Shown here in pieces: positions 22,925-34,499 of a stretch of 64,000 nt of DNA (positions are counted from its first letter, which is position 1; the number at the start of each line of letters is the position of its first letter). The position numbers and the translations under genes were made by a program. Where the stretch lies: contig NC_089240.1 of the NCBI RefSeq assembly GCF_963924675.1, forward strand, positions 116,503,680 to 116,567,679, in the 5' to 3' direction. The notes beneath the pieces are model-generated. The model ran no database searches, was not told where the DNA came from, and was given only the letters and a program-made list of their open reading frames with translations. The stretch comes from Phocoena phocoena. Taxonomy: Eukaryota > Chordata > Mammalia > Artiodactyla > Phocoenidae.

Positions 22925-25900
22925 CTACCTAACTACAAATAACTCAATTTCATTTCTTTTTATGGCTGAGTAATATGTCATTGTATATATGTGCCACATC
23001 TTCTTTATCCATTCATCTGTTGATGGACACTTAGGTTGTTTCCATGTCCTGGCTATTGTAAATAGTGCTGCAATGAACACTGGAGTACATGTGTCCTTTT
23101 GAATTATGGCTTCCTCAGGGTATATGCCCAGGAGTGGGATTGCTGGGTCATATGGTAGTTCTAGTTTTAGTTTTTTAAGGAACCTCCATACTGTTCTCCA
23201 TAGTGGCTGTATCAATAGACATTCCCACCAACAGGGCAAGTGGGTTCCCTTTTCTCCACATCCTCTCCAGCATTTATTGTTTGTAGATTTTTTGATGATG
23301 GCCATTCTGACCTGTGTGAGGTGATACCTCATTGTAGTTTTGATTTGCATTTCACTAATGATTAGTGATGTTGAGCATCTTTTCATGTGTTTGTTGGCAA
23401 TCTGTATATCTTCTTTGGAGAAATGTCTTTTTAGGTCTCCTGCCTATTTTTGGATTGGGTTGTTTGTTTTTTCTATATTGAGCTGCATGAGCTGCTTGTA
23501 TATTTTGAAGATTAACCCTTTGTCAGTTACTTCATTTACAAATATTTTCTCCCATTCTGAGGGTTGTCTTTTCATCTTGTTTATGGTTTCCTTTGCTGTG
23601 CAAAAGCTTTTAAGTTTCATTAGGTCCCATTTGTTTATTTTTGTTTTTATTTCCATTTCTCTAGGAGGTGGGTCAAAAAGGATCTCGCTGTAATTTATGT
23701 CATAGAGTGTTCTGCGTGTGTTTTCCTCTAAGAGTTTTATAGTGTCTGGCCTTACATTTAAGTCTTTAATCCATTTGAAGTTTATTTTTGCGTATGGTGT
23801 TAGGAAGTGTTCTAAGTTCATTCTTTTACATGTAGCTGTCCAGTTTTCCCAGCACTACATATTGAAGAGAGTTTCTTTTCTCCATTGTATTTCCTTGCCT
23901 CCTTTGTCATAGATTAGTTGACCATAGGTGCGTGGGTTTATCTCTAGGCTTTCTATCCTGTTCCATTGATCTATATTTTTGTTTTTGTGCCAGTACCACA
24001 ACTGTCTTGATTACTGTAGCTTTGTAGTATAGTCTGAAGTCCGGGAGCCTGATTCTTCCAGCTCCGTTTTTCTTTCTCAAGATTGCTTTGGTTCTTCAGG
24101 GTCTTTTGTGTTTCCATACAAATTGTGAAAGTTTTTGTTCTAGTTCTGTGAAAAATGCCAGTGATAGTTTGATAGGGATTGCATTGAATCTGTAGATTGC
24201 TTTGGATAGTATAGTCATTTTCACAATGTTCATTCTTCCAATCCAAGAACATGGTATATCTCTCCATCTGTTTGTGTCATCTTTAATTTCTTTCATCAGT
24301 GTCTTACAGTTTTCTGAGTACAGGTCTTTTACCTCCTTACATAGGTTTATTCCTAGGTACTTTATTCTTTTTGTTACAATGGTAAATGGGAGCGTTTCCT
24401 TAATTTCTCTTTCAGATTTTTCATCATTAGTGTATAGGAATGCCAGAGATTTCTGTGCATTAATTTTGTATCCTGCTACTCTACCAAATTCATTGATTAG
24501 CTCTAGTAGTTTTCTGGTAGCATCTTTAGGATTCTATGTACAGTATCATGTCATCCACAAACTGTGACAGTTTTACTTCTTTTCCGATTTGGATTCCTTT
24601 TATTTCTTTTTCTTCTCTGATTACTGTGGCTAAAACTTCCAAAACTATGTTGAATAATAGTGGTGAGAGTGGGCAACCTTGTCTTGTTCCTGATCTTAGT
24701 AGAAATGGTTTCAGTTTTTCACCATTGAGAATGATGTTGGCTGTAGGTTTGTCATGTATGGCCTTTATTATGTTGAGGTAAGTTCCCTCTATGCCCACTT
24801 TCTGGAGAGTTTTTATGAAAAATGAGTGTTGAAGTTTGTCAAAAGCTTTTTCTCCATCTAGTAAGATTATCATATAGATTTTATCCTTCAATTTGTTAAT
24901 ATGGTGTATCACATTGATTGATTTTCATATAATGAAGAATCCTTGCAGTCCTGGGATAAAACCCACTTGATCATGGTGTATGATCCTTTTTTTTTTTGTA
25001 TGATCCTTTTTATGTGCTGTTGGATTCTGTTTGCTAGTATTTTGTTGAGGATTTTTGCATCTATGTTCATCAGAGATATTGGCCTGTAGTTTTCTTTTTT
25101 TTGTGTGACACCTTTGTCTGGTTTTGGTATCAGGATGATGGTGGCCTCGCAGAATGAGTTTGGGAGTTTTCCTCCCTCTGCTATATTTTGGAAGAGTTTG
25201 AGAAGGATAGATGTTAGCTCTTCTCTAAATGTTTGATAGAATTCGCCTGTGAAGCCAGCTGGTCCTGGGCTTTTGTTTGTTGGAAGATTTTTAATCACAG
25301 TTTTAATTTCAGTGCTTGTGATTGGTCTGTTTATATTTTCTATTTCTTCGTGGTTCAGTCCCAGAAGGTTGTGCATTTCTAAGAATTTGTCCATTTCTTC
25401 TAGATTGTCCATTTTATTGGCATATAGTTGCTTGTAGTAATCTCTCATGATCCTTTGTATTTCTGCAGTGTCAGTTGTTACTTCTTTTTCATTTCTAATT
25501 CTGTTGATTTGAGTCTTTTCCCTTTTTTTCTTGATGAGTCTGGTTAATGGTTTATCAATTTTGTTTGCCTTCTCAAAGACAGCTTTTAGTATTATTGATC
25601 TTTGCTATTGTTTCCTTCATTTCTTTTTATTTCTGATCTGGTCTTTATTGTTTCTTTCTTTCTGCTAACTTTGGGGTTTTTTTGTTCTTTCTCTAATTGC
25701 TTTAGTTGTAAGGTTAGGTTGATTATTTGAGATTTTTCTTATTTCTTGAGGTAGGATTGTATTGCTATAAACTTCCCTCTTAGAACTGTTTTTGCTGCAT
25801 CCCATAGATTTTGGGTCATCGTGTTTTCATTGTCATTTGTTTCTAGGTAGTTTTTGATTTCTTCAGTGATCTCTTGGTTATTTAGTAGCATATTGGTTAG

Positions 25901-26680
25901 CCTCCATGTGTCTGTATTTTTTACAGTTTTCTTTCTGTAATTGATACCTAGTCTCATAGCGTTGTGGTCAGAAAAGATACTTGATACGATTTCAATTTTC
26001 TTAAACTTACCAAGGCTTGACTTGTGACCCAAGATATGGTCTATCCTGGAGAATGTTCCTTGAGCACTTGAGGAGAAAGTGTCTTCTGTTTTTTCTGGAT
26101 GGAATGTCCTATAAATATCAATTAAGTCAATCTTGTTTAATTTAAAGCTTGTGTTTCCTTATGTATTTTCATTTTGGATGATCTCTCCATTGGTGAAAGT
26201 GAGGAGTTAAAGTCCCCTACTATTATTATGTTGCTGTCAATTTCCCCTTTTATGGCTGTTAGCATTTGCCTTATGTATTGAGGTGCTCTGATGTTGGGTG
26301 CATAAATATTTACAATTGTTGTATCTCCTTCTTGGATTGATCCCTTGATCATTATGTAGTGTCCTTCTTTGTCTCTTGTAATAGTATTTATTTTGAACTC
26401 CATTTTGTCTGATATGAGGATTGCTACTCCAGCTTTCTTTTGGTTTCCATTTGCATGGAATATCTTTTTCCATCCCCTCACTTTCAGTCTGTATGTGTCC
26501 CTAGGTCTGAAGTGGGTCTCTTGTAGACACCATATTGTGGGTCTTGCTTTTGTATCCATTCAGTGAGTCTGTGTCTTTTGGTTGGAGCATTTAATCCATT
26601 TACATTTAAGATAATTAATGATATGTATGTTCCTCTTACCATTTTCTTAATTGTTTTGGGTTTGTGTTTGTAGGTCTTTT
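22925..26680 (-). pseudogene. L1 ORF2 remnant (endonuclease and reverse transcriptase)
   Basis: Broken into many frames. In order in the L1 sense: endonuclease part with WCLQETHFRPRD, KKAGVAILISDK and IIVGDFNSSLSP (26137-26559); reverse-transcriptase part with [16 protein letters not shown] and [10 protein letters not shown] (24909-25448), then [25 protein letters not shown] and the catalytic-loop block FVDDMILY, where the family has FADD (24526-24912); thumb and C-terminal parts follow (22925-24296), including [13 protein letters not shown] and [13 protein letters not shown]. Several frameshifts and stops show it is dead. Confidence 0.93.
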
Positions 26681-26782
26681 CCTTCTCTCATGTTTCCTGC
26701 CTAGAGAAGTTCCTTTGGCATTTGTTTTAAAGCTGTTTTGGTGGTGCTGAATTCTCTTAACTTTTGCTTATCTCTAAAGGTT

Positions 26783-27770
26783 TTAATTTCTCCATCGAAT
26801 CCAAATGAGATCCTTGCTGGGTAATCTTGATTGTCCGTTTTTCCCTTTCATCACCTTAAATATGTCCTGCCACTCCCTTCTGGCTTGCAGAGTTTCTGCT
26901 GACAAATCAGCTGTTAACATTATGGGGATTCCCTTGTATATTATGTGTTGCTTTTCCCTTGCTGCTTTTAATATTTTTTCTTTGTATTTAATTTTTGATA
27001 GTTTGATTAATATTTGTCTCAGCATGTTTCTCTTTGGGTTTATCCTGTGTGATACTCTCTGTGCTTCCTGGACTTGGTTGACTATTTCCCTTCCCATGTT
27101 AGGGAAGTTTTCCACTATAATCTCTTCAAATATTTTCTCAGACCCTTTCTTTTTCTCTTCTTCTTCTGGGACCCCTATAATTCGAATGTTGGTGTGTTTA
27201 ATGTTGTCCCAGCGGTTTCTGACACTGTCCTCAATTCTTTTTATTCCTTTTCCTTTATTCTGCTCCCTGGCAGTTATTTCCACTATTTTATCTTCCAGGT
27301 CACTTATCCGGTCTACTGCCTCAGTTATTCTGCTATTGATTCCTTCTAGAGTATTTTTAATTTTATTTATTGTGTTGTTCATCACTGTTTGTTTGCTCTT
27401 TAGTTCTTCTAGATCCTTGTTAAATGTTTCTTGCTTTTTCTCCATCTGTTTCCGACATTTTGGATCATCTCTACTATCATTACTCAGAATTCTTTTTCAG
27501 TAGGTTGCCTATTTCATCTTGATTTATTTGGTCTTGTAGGTTTTTACCTTGCTCCTTCATCTGTAACATATTTATTTGGTGGTGGTGCTGTATTCCTGTC
27601 TTACTGGTTGTTTGGCCTGAGACATCCAGCACTGGAGTTTGCAGGCAGTTGGATAGAGCTGGGTCTTGGTGCTGAGATGAGGACCTCTGGGAAGCCTCAC
27701 TCTGATTAATGTTCCCTGGGGTCTGAGGTTCTCTGTTAGTCCAGCGGTTTGGACTTGGAGCTCTCACCAT
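26783..27770 (-). pseudogene. L1 ORF1 remnant
   Basis: RNA-binding chaperone ORF of the L1. The longest intact part (220 residues, 26783-27445) holds a coiled-coil-like segment (NNTINKIKNTLEGINSRI, then ITEAVDRISDLEDKIVEI), an RRM-like part with NIRIIGVPEEEE, and a C-terminal domain with ILKAAREKQHIIYKG and LSAETLQARREWQDIF. The N-terminal part is in a separate frame (27480-27770), so at least one frameshift or stop splits the ORF. Not functional as it stands. Confidence 0.9.
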
Positions 27771-28078
27771 GGGAGCTCAGGCCTGACATCTGGCCTGGGA
27801 CCCAGGATCTTGCAAGCTTTGTGGTGTGGTGAAAAAAGAAAGAAAGGAAGAAAAAAGGAGCAGTACAATATCAAAGAATAAAAAACAAAATAAAATTAGA
27901 AAGATAAAAAATATATTAGGAAAAATAAAACTGTAATTGAAACAACTGGTTGCTGGGGGTTCCTCCCATCTCCTTAGGTGTCCGTGGTCTCCCAGCAGTG
28001 CCTGGTAGGTGCCCTAGTTGTGCAGAGATGCGAATTCCATGTCCTCCTAGTATGCCATCTTGACTCTGACCCCCCTCG

Positions 28079-28392
28079 TGTGTTTCTCAGTTCTTTCATG
28101 TATTCACATTTTTATTCCTTTATTATTTTTATTTAGGGGGCTCAATTTTCTTTTCCTATGGTGAAGAAATCATTTCTTGTGTTCATTGTGGTTGTCAAGG
28201 CCAATGAGCGCCAGATCAAACAGGCTGTGAAGATGCTCTACAACCTTGATGTGGCCAAGGTCAACACTGGATCAGGCTGTGTCCTAATGCTGGGCAGCAA
28301 GCCACAGCTCCCAGTTGAGACAGGAAGTAAGGGGCATGGCACAACCATTAAAAGAATGACACAGCCCAGCCATTGAAGATACGACAAAACTC
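28079..28392. other. non-L1 segment between L1 5' end and target-site repeat
   Basis: Holds the RPL23A fragment and about 200 bases I cannot assign. It lies inside the 13-bp direct repeat that also bounds the L1, so it may have entered with the L1. Confidence 0.5.
28158..28268 (+). pseudogene. RPL23A: RPL23A retrocopy fragment
   Basis: Thirty-seven codons resemble the C-terminal half of ribosomal protein L23a: [20 protein letters not shown] then [11 protein letters not shown], against the family pattern of VDVKAN, QIKQAVKKLY and VAKVNT. The match stops abruptly after AKVNT, so the final 31 or so residues are absent, and the N-terminal half is missing as well. It lies antisense to the adjacent L1 and inside the bracket of a 13-bp direct repeat (22457-22469 and 28393-28405). 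Confidence 0.85.
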
Positions 28393-28405
28393 CTTATGCC
28401 TTTTT
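28393..28405. repeat. 13-bp repeat, right copy (L1 target site)
   Basis: cttatgccttttt followed by aaac; the T-run/AA junction matches the L1 endonuclease preference in the minus-strand sense. Confidence 0.7.
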
Positions 28406-28439
28406 AAACGCAGCTGAGTTGTGGTAACTGTTGAAGTTC

Positions 28440-28690
28440 TGTAAGAAAAGGGGCTTTCAAATTTGTTTAGGTTGGGGATCTCAGTCCTGGCTACATAATA
28501 TCATCTGGAAAATGGAAAACAAAACAAAACAAATCAAAACAAATATCACAAATAAAACCCTTGATGTTCAGGCCCAACCCTACACCAATTTAACCAGAAC
28601 CTCTGGAGATGGGCCTGGGCATCACCAGTTTTTGGAAAACTTTCCAGATAATTCTTATGAATAGCCAGGATTGAAAATAATTGCTTTATA
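28440..28690. repeat. hAT-Charlie-type MER relic
   Basis: tctcagtcctggctacataa, aaccagaacctctggagatg and gggcatcaccagtttttgg resemble non-autonomous hAT relics. An A/C-rich expansion lies inside at 28508-28555. Confidence 0.6.
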
Positions 28691-28856
28691 GTGACACAAG
28701 GCCAGAAGTTCTGGATACATTAGGAAATGGGTCTCTAATTTTAATATTATAGCCTAGTATCTTAGAAACAAGATAGTCTTCTCAGGTTCAGATGTTTTTC
28801 CAAATTTTTTAAATATTTTGGACAAAAGTTAGAAACCCCTTACATTTATTCATGTA

Positions 28857-29185
28857 CAGTAGTTCCCCCTTGTCCATGAGAGGTACGTTCCAAGACCCCC
28901 AGTGGATGCCTGAAACCACGCATAGTACTGAACCCTATATAAACTATGCTTTTTCCTATACTAACAGGCGGGTAGCATATAGTGGGTGGATAAGCCACGC
29001 AAAGGGATGAATTACTGGCCCAGAGCAAGCAGGAGCACGGGAAATTTTATCACACTGTTCAGATGGCACTCAATTTAAAACTTATGAATTGCTTATTTCT
29101 GGAATTTTCCATTTAATATTTTTGGACCATAGTTGACCTGGGTAACTGAAGCCATGAAAAAGGAAGCCACAGATAAGGAGGGGGG
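28857..29185. mobile_element. Tigger-type (pogo/Tc1) non-autonomous DNA transposon
   Basis: Short inverted ends (cagtagttcccccttgtcc at the left; gataaggaggggggt at the right) and TA at both borders (28855-28856, 29186-29187). Internal gtggatgcctgaaaccacgc and aaccctatataaactatgct are typical. No transposase frame. Confidence 0.8.
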
Positions 29186-29199
29186 TAATCCTTTGTAAA

Positions 29200-30000
29200 T
29201 ATATAATCCCTTTTCCTCTCTAATATAACTACTAGCATTTTTGTATGTTTTCTTACAGTTTCCCATGAATCTCTTTTTTATAGTTTGAATCATACTGATA
29301 TTAAGCCAAAATATTTTCAAGTATTATTCTTTATACTTATCTTTTTAATGAATGTATAATATCCTAATGAAAGGATGTATCATACTTTCTTTACCCATTT
29401 CCCTGCTGTCAGACATTTAAGATAGCTGTTTTAGGTAATGCTATATGGAGTACTTTCATCCACATAACGTTTACTATATTTTGAAAATTTTCCCAAGCAT
29501 AAGTCCCAGAAGTGGAAGTAATTAGTCAAAAGGCATAAATATTTTACTACATATTTTATAATTGCTTTCCAAGAGATCTCTAAAATTTGCAATAAAAGTT
29601 TTTACGTATGATAATACTGGTTCTGCCACACTGTAGTCAACATTAGGACTAACTTAATATTTTACAACTTAATAAGCAAAAATGACTTTACATTGTTTTT
29701 TTCAAATTGACTTTCCTTGATCATCCACATAATTAAATGTGTGCCTCCTTGTAAATATTTTCCCACTCTACTATTTTCTTTGTTATATTGGAGTAAAGGG
29801 GTAAGATTGAGGGGGAAATAATAATAATAATATTTTTAAAGTGACCATGGGGCTTCCCTGGTAGCGCGGTGGTTGAGAGTCCACCTGCCGATGCAGGGGA
29901 CACGGGTTCGTGCCCCGGTCCGGGAAGATCCCACATGCCGCGAAGCGGCTGGGCCCGTGTGCCAATTTTGGCATGTTATATTTTTCCATAAATTAAGTCA
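29200..30000 (-). mobile_element. old L1 3' region
   Basis: Antisense 3' text such as cataagtcccagaagtggaa and gctttccaagagatctct; split by the truncated SINE at 29849. Confidence 0.6.
29849..29964 (+). mobile_element. CHR-2-type SINE, 3' truncated
   Basis: Good match from ggggcttccctggtagcgcg to gggcccgtgtgcca, then it stops with no body end and no A tail. No target duplication is seen. Confidence 0.9.
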
Positions 30001-31184
30001 ACTTGTGTAAGTTTTAAAATGCTATTTCTTAGTGAATGTTTCTCCTAGTACGTATCCAATGGATAGATCCAATTTTCCTCATGCAATTTTTTCACTGGTG
30101 GTTTCAAGATTTTACATTTTATTCTTATTGCTGTCAGATGTCTCTAGATTCACATAGATATAAGCCTAGACTGATAAGAAGTGTTTAAGAGCTGGGTTTC
30201 CCAATGCTGAAGGGATGCATGGTTCCTGGACTCTGTGAACGTTGAGACTATGTAGCATTCTTGCATACAAAGTTAGGAGTTGTCAGGCTTTTTCACAGGG
30301 GTACTTGTGTAGTAGTTGCAAGGGACTGATCTCTAGGCATCACAGCTTTCCAAGGGACAGTGGATATCCTGGTGGCTGAATTTCTCTCAGAAGAATTGTA
30401 GGCTGTGAGCAGGAGAACTGACAGTATCTGAATGTATCATATAGCTGCATAGGTTTCACTTGATTTTTTAAAAAATAAAGAAATGCACTGTTACTTTCAT
30501 GCAAGTGCCATGGAGCAAATTCATATGATGTTATTGATGTGTGTGTATGTGTATATATATATATATTTATATTTATATATTTATATTTATGTGTGTAATA
30601 GATAGATGATAGATAGACCTATTTCTTCCATCTATAGGTTCCCATTGTATTAATAGCCTGTATCAGTTTATTCATTACTTACATTTTTATATTCTCCTCT
30701 TACCTGCCCAGCTGGGTTGTAAGTACCTCAGTCACTAACATTTACTCCTTTTTCTGCCACTGATTACAGCCTTAAGCCTTTCCTTCTCTGATTGTGAGTC
30801 ATCTGTATATTGGGCATTCTCATGGTCATCTGTATAATGTAGAAGGAGTGTAGAAGCTCCATGTAGTGTCTTCCAAGTCTAATGTCCTAGAATTACAAAG
30901 CTATCTTTGATGAAGAGCAGGTGTTCAAAACCTCATGTTGATTTCATTATCACTTTGTGGCAGGGGAAGCTGATGTGAAAGATCGTTAGCATCCTTTTCA
31001 TGCAAATGTCATGTTTCTCACTGTAAGCTGGGAATCATAGAAATATATAGGCTTCCACACTGATAGCAATCCATGCCACTGAGCTGAGGAACTCAGAGAA
31101 TGAAACTAATCCTCAGATCTGAAAGTCCATTGGTCATTGAACATTCTCCACAAAGCACTGTGTTCAGTGCTATGGGTTGTACAA
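30001..31184. other. unassigned intergenic
   Basis: Only the simple repeat at 30539-30612 is recognised. Confidence 0.5.
30539..30612. repeat. AT-rich simple repeat
   Basis: gtgtgtatgtgtatatatat then ttatattta units and tagatagatgatagataga. Confidence 0.85.
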
Positions 31185-31600
31185 TATATTAGTCAGAATA
31201 GGCTTGTTATGCTGCAGAAACAAACAACCCCAAAATATGAGAGCGTCAAAATGACAAAAATATGGTTTTTCATTCATGCTACGTGTCCATCACATGTTGG
31301 CTGGGGAAAATCTTCTGCATCTCATCCTCACTCACAGGCTAAGGAAAGTTCTACCTCTGTGCTTCCATAATTTCTGAGCCAAAAAATGAGAATGTGGTGG
31401 ATCGTATCTTAGTTCTAAAGCCTTCACTTGGAAGTGACAAGCGCACTTTCCACTCACATTTAATTGACCAACAAATGATGAGGCTGGACTTAACTTCAAG
31501 GGCACAGGGAAGTGTCACCTACCTCCTACCATTTCTGGAAGGAGAATCAGAAATATTTGGTGAATAGCTATAATGACTACCATGTTTGATGATTAATATG
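31185..31600. repeat. old interspersed repeat, family not named
   Basis: Opens attagtcagaataggcttgt and ends near aatagctataatgactacc; related in form to the copies at 12105, 33256 and 49557. Confidence 0.45.
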
Positions 31601-32924
31601 AGATAATATATACCTTTGAGGAACTCTAAGTTTATGACTCATACCCACAAAAAACTACAAAACAAGGCAGATTGTAATAAATGCCAAAAGAGAAATGAAA
31701 TCAAGTATTGTGGGGCTTTAGTGGAGAAGAAGATCTATTTGGCCATGGTGGTCTAAAAGCACACCATTCCTTTCTGTAAAGGTACCTCTTTTACTTCAAG
31801 TTTGTGGGACCAAACTCATCTTTATGGGAATCATGTCCACTATCTAGATGTGGTCTTCAGATACCTCACACTATATATAAGCACAAGATTTCCAGTAGTA
31901 CTGCAGAGGAAAGGTAAAAATAAATGTGAGATGGAGTCAGAAGCTCCATCAGCCATTGGGCTTGATCTATGATTTAGCTTAGGAGAGAGAATAAATTTTT
32001 GGTTCATGTATGCAAGTCAGTTCAACTGCTGTTACTGTGATCATCTATTTCAAACTTTCTTCCAAATGTGCAGACTCATATCTGAAATGTTTCCCACCAA
32101 CACTGGCAAAGTGAAAGTGAATCTCATAGTAAACTTTTCAGGATGGTAGTTAGACCTTGGGCATTGAAACTGATTACACTTGGAAGCTTTCTATTTGCAG
32201 TACAAGTTCACTGAATTACTGCTCAATTCCTTTTAATCATGCTCTGAGCACTTCTCAGTGGATTTGAATTGAGGCATGTTTTATTTATTCATTTATCATT
32301 GATGGAGCTATTAGAATGCCAATTCCAAGCCTCATTATATATGTAGCTTCTTAGATGGTTTTGCTTTTGTATCTGTGGATTTCTAATTCTTTCATTATTT
32401 TGTAACCCTTGATAATTCTTAGCTGACCACCCAGCCAATTCCTGTTCTCCAGTTCTGACTGAGGCCAGGTTACTTAGTTCAAATTACACTGACTGGACAT
32501 TAGTGGACCCAGATATCACAGCTCACAAATCCTAATCCCAGTTCCAGTGTTTGTCTCAATAGTGTGAGCTCTAAATGCCAAAGTTCCTCCATGACACCCT
32601 CAAATGCATATTCTTCTCCGTATTATTTGTCTGTGTATATGGTCCTCACAGATAGATCCTGCAAAGAAAACTTCCTGGGAATTTCTGTGGCAATTCTATT
32701 TAGCTGTGGTAAAGTTTATATTTATTAGATCTTTATGTAATTTAGGGAGAAGGATGCACAGTCTAAAAGCTTAAAGGAGCATTTTGACAACAGCTGAAAG
32801 AAATCAGAGTTACTTTGTACTGGCAACGGTTTTATTGTTCGCAAATGTATGAACTGTCTTTCTACCATAGGTTAATTGTTATAAAAGATTGCATATCACT
32901 AATTTAGTTTCATTGTCTCTCTTC
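31601..32924. other. unassigned intergenic
   Basis: No gene or clear repeat seen. Confidence 0.5.
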
Positions 32925-34430
32925 ATTCTTAGGTGGTGACCTTCCTTCTTTTACCGAGAAAATAGAAGCAATCAGAAAAGAATTTACACATCCTCCCACT
33001 GCCAAATCCACTAACCCCACTACATTGTACACAAACACAGTGCCTCATCCTTTTTTCCTATATAACAGCAACCCTTCCGCCTCAGTCCAGGATCCCTACA
33101 CAAGGATTATAATTAGCGTCCCTCTCCACTGCATCATTGTATGCTGATGAGAATGATCTATGACAAACAGAAAAAAAAACATGCTGTAAAATCTCTCCAT
33201 TAAAAAGGAAACCCTTCTGAGACATCCTCCCCACTCCTCCACCCCCGAACTTGTTATCTTTTGCCATGTAACAAAGTCTCCTAACCTTGGTAGCTGAAAA
33301 CAATATGGATTATCTCACAGTTCATGTGGATCAGGAAGTTGGGAGCAAATGAGTTGGTGGCTTTAGCTCAGGTTCTCTCCGGAGGCTGTCATCAAGCTGT
33401 TGGCCAGGACTGCAGTCCCAACTCTACTGGAGCTGAAGGGTTCACGCCCATGCTCAATTCCCAGGTTGTTGGTGGGCCTCGATTTCCCGTGGGCTATTGG
33501 ACGGAGGTCCCTAGTTCCTGGCCACACCACCTGGTCTTCTCCATAGAGAAAGAATGGCAGCTTGCTTCCCCCGTGCCAGTGTTCAGAGAGATAGAGAGAG
33601 AAGCTACAGTCTTTATGTAAATTAATCTCCCAGAAGTGACACCCTATAACTTCTGACGCATTCTATTCTTAGGAGTGAGTCACTAAATTCAGCCAGAACT
33701 CCAGGGGAGAGGATTACACAGGGGCGTGAATACCAGGAGCCAGGGAATCATGGGAGAGCAGTTTAGAGACCGACTACCATACTCCCCTAGGTATTGCCAT
33801 AGTCCTCTGCTTCCCTTTCTAGCTCAACTCAAAGGAGTATCCAATACTTACTGTCTTTATTTTCTCACCTCCCACACCTGTATGGTTTTTACCCCCTCCA
33901 CCCCATTGAAACAACTTTCACCTTGTCAAATCTAATGATCCATTTTCATTCTTTATATTAAGGATTTATCAACAATATTTGGCCCAATTAATTAGTGTCT
34001 CCTTCTTGAAACAGTCTCTTCATTTGGTTTTTAGAATTCCTTAGTCCCTTGGTTCTCCTGACACCCCACTGGCTTTTCCATGTCAACCTCCTTTGTTAGT
34101 TTCCCCCCTCTTTTATCTAATCTCTAAATCCTATCTCATCTTATCACCTAGATTATTTCATCCAGATTTACATCTCATAAGCATCTAAATCTTAAAATGT
34201 CCCAAACAAGACCCTTGATTTCAACCCACAAAATTAATTTCCCCAGTGTTCCCCATCTCGCTGAAGAGCACCTCCAAAAGCCAGATTGCATAAGTAGAGA
34301 TCTTAAGTGCCTTCATGGCTTATCTCCTCTTCGGACACGGATTCAGTGTTTCAGCAAATTCAGTGTACTCCACCTTCAAATACATCCCAAACTAAACCCC
34401 TGCTCTCACCACTAGCATTTTGGTGTGACA
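32925..34430 (+). mobile_element. ancient L2 LINE, ORF2 region
   Basis: Recognisable L2 text: gagaaaatagaagcaatcag, then ccactgcatcattgtatgct and atgctgtaaaatctctcca. After an insertion (33256-33785) it resumes with tcaccttgtcaaatctaatg, cttcttgaaacagtctcttc and tacatcccaaactaaaccc. The reverse-transcriptase frame is destroyed by many indels. Confidence 0.8.
33256..33785. repeat. old interspersed repeat inserted in the L2
   Basis: Starts tgccatgtaacaaagtctcc and ends gagaccgactaccatactcc; it splits the L2. It resembles the elements at about 12105, 31190 and 49557. Family not named. Confidence 0.5.
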
Positions 34431-34499
34431 TACCGAAACTTAAGAGATGGACTTAAGCAGTGCTTAAAGGGAAATTTATAGCTGTAAATGCGGAGTGCT

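Larger units (their letters stand above)
22471..28078 (-). mobile_element. near-full-length L1, cetartiodactyl type
   Basis: Minus-strand LINE-1 of about 5.6 kb. The 3' end, at the low-coordinate side, shows the usual tail (gttatacagaagaaactaac, caattatactctaataaag). The 5' UTR side near 28020-28075 reads gtcaagatggcatactagg in the L1 sense, followed by a T-rich tract and then ORF1. Both frames are broken. The plus strand at 22457-22469 (cttatgccttttt) recurs at 28393-28405, where it is followed by aaac; in the L1 sense this is a TTT/AAAA-type endonuclease site. This makes it a good target-site duplication, although the repeat on the 5' side sits 315 bp beyond the recognisable L1. Confidence 0.95.

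Noticed and set aside
26805..27503. 232-codon plus-strand open frame
   Set aside because: It is the antisense shadow of L1 ORF1 on the minus strand.
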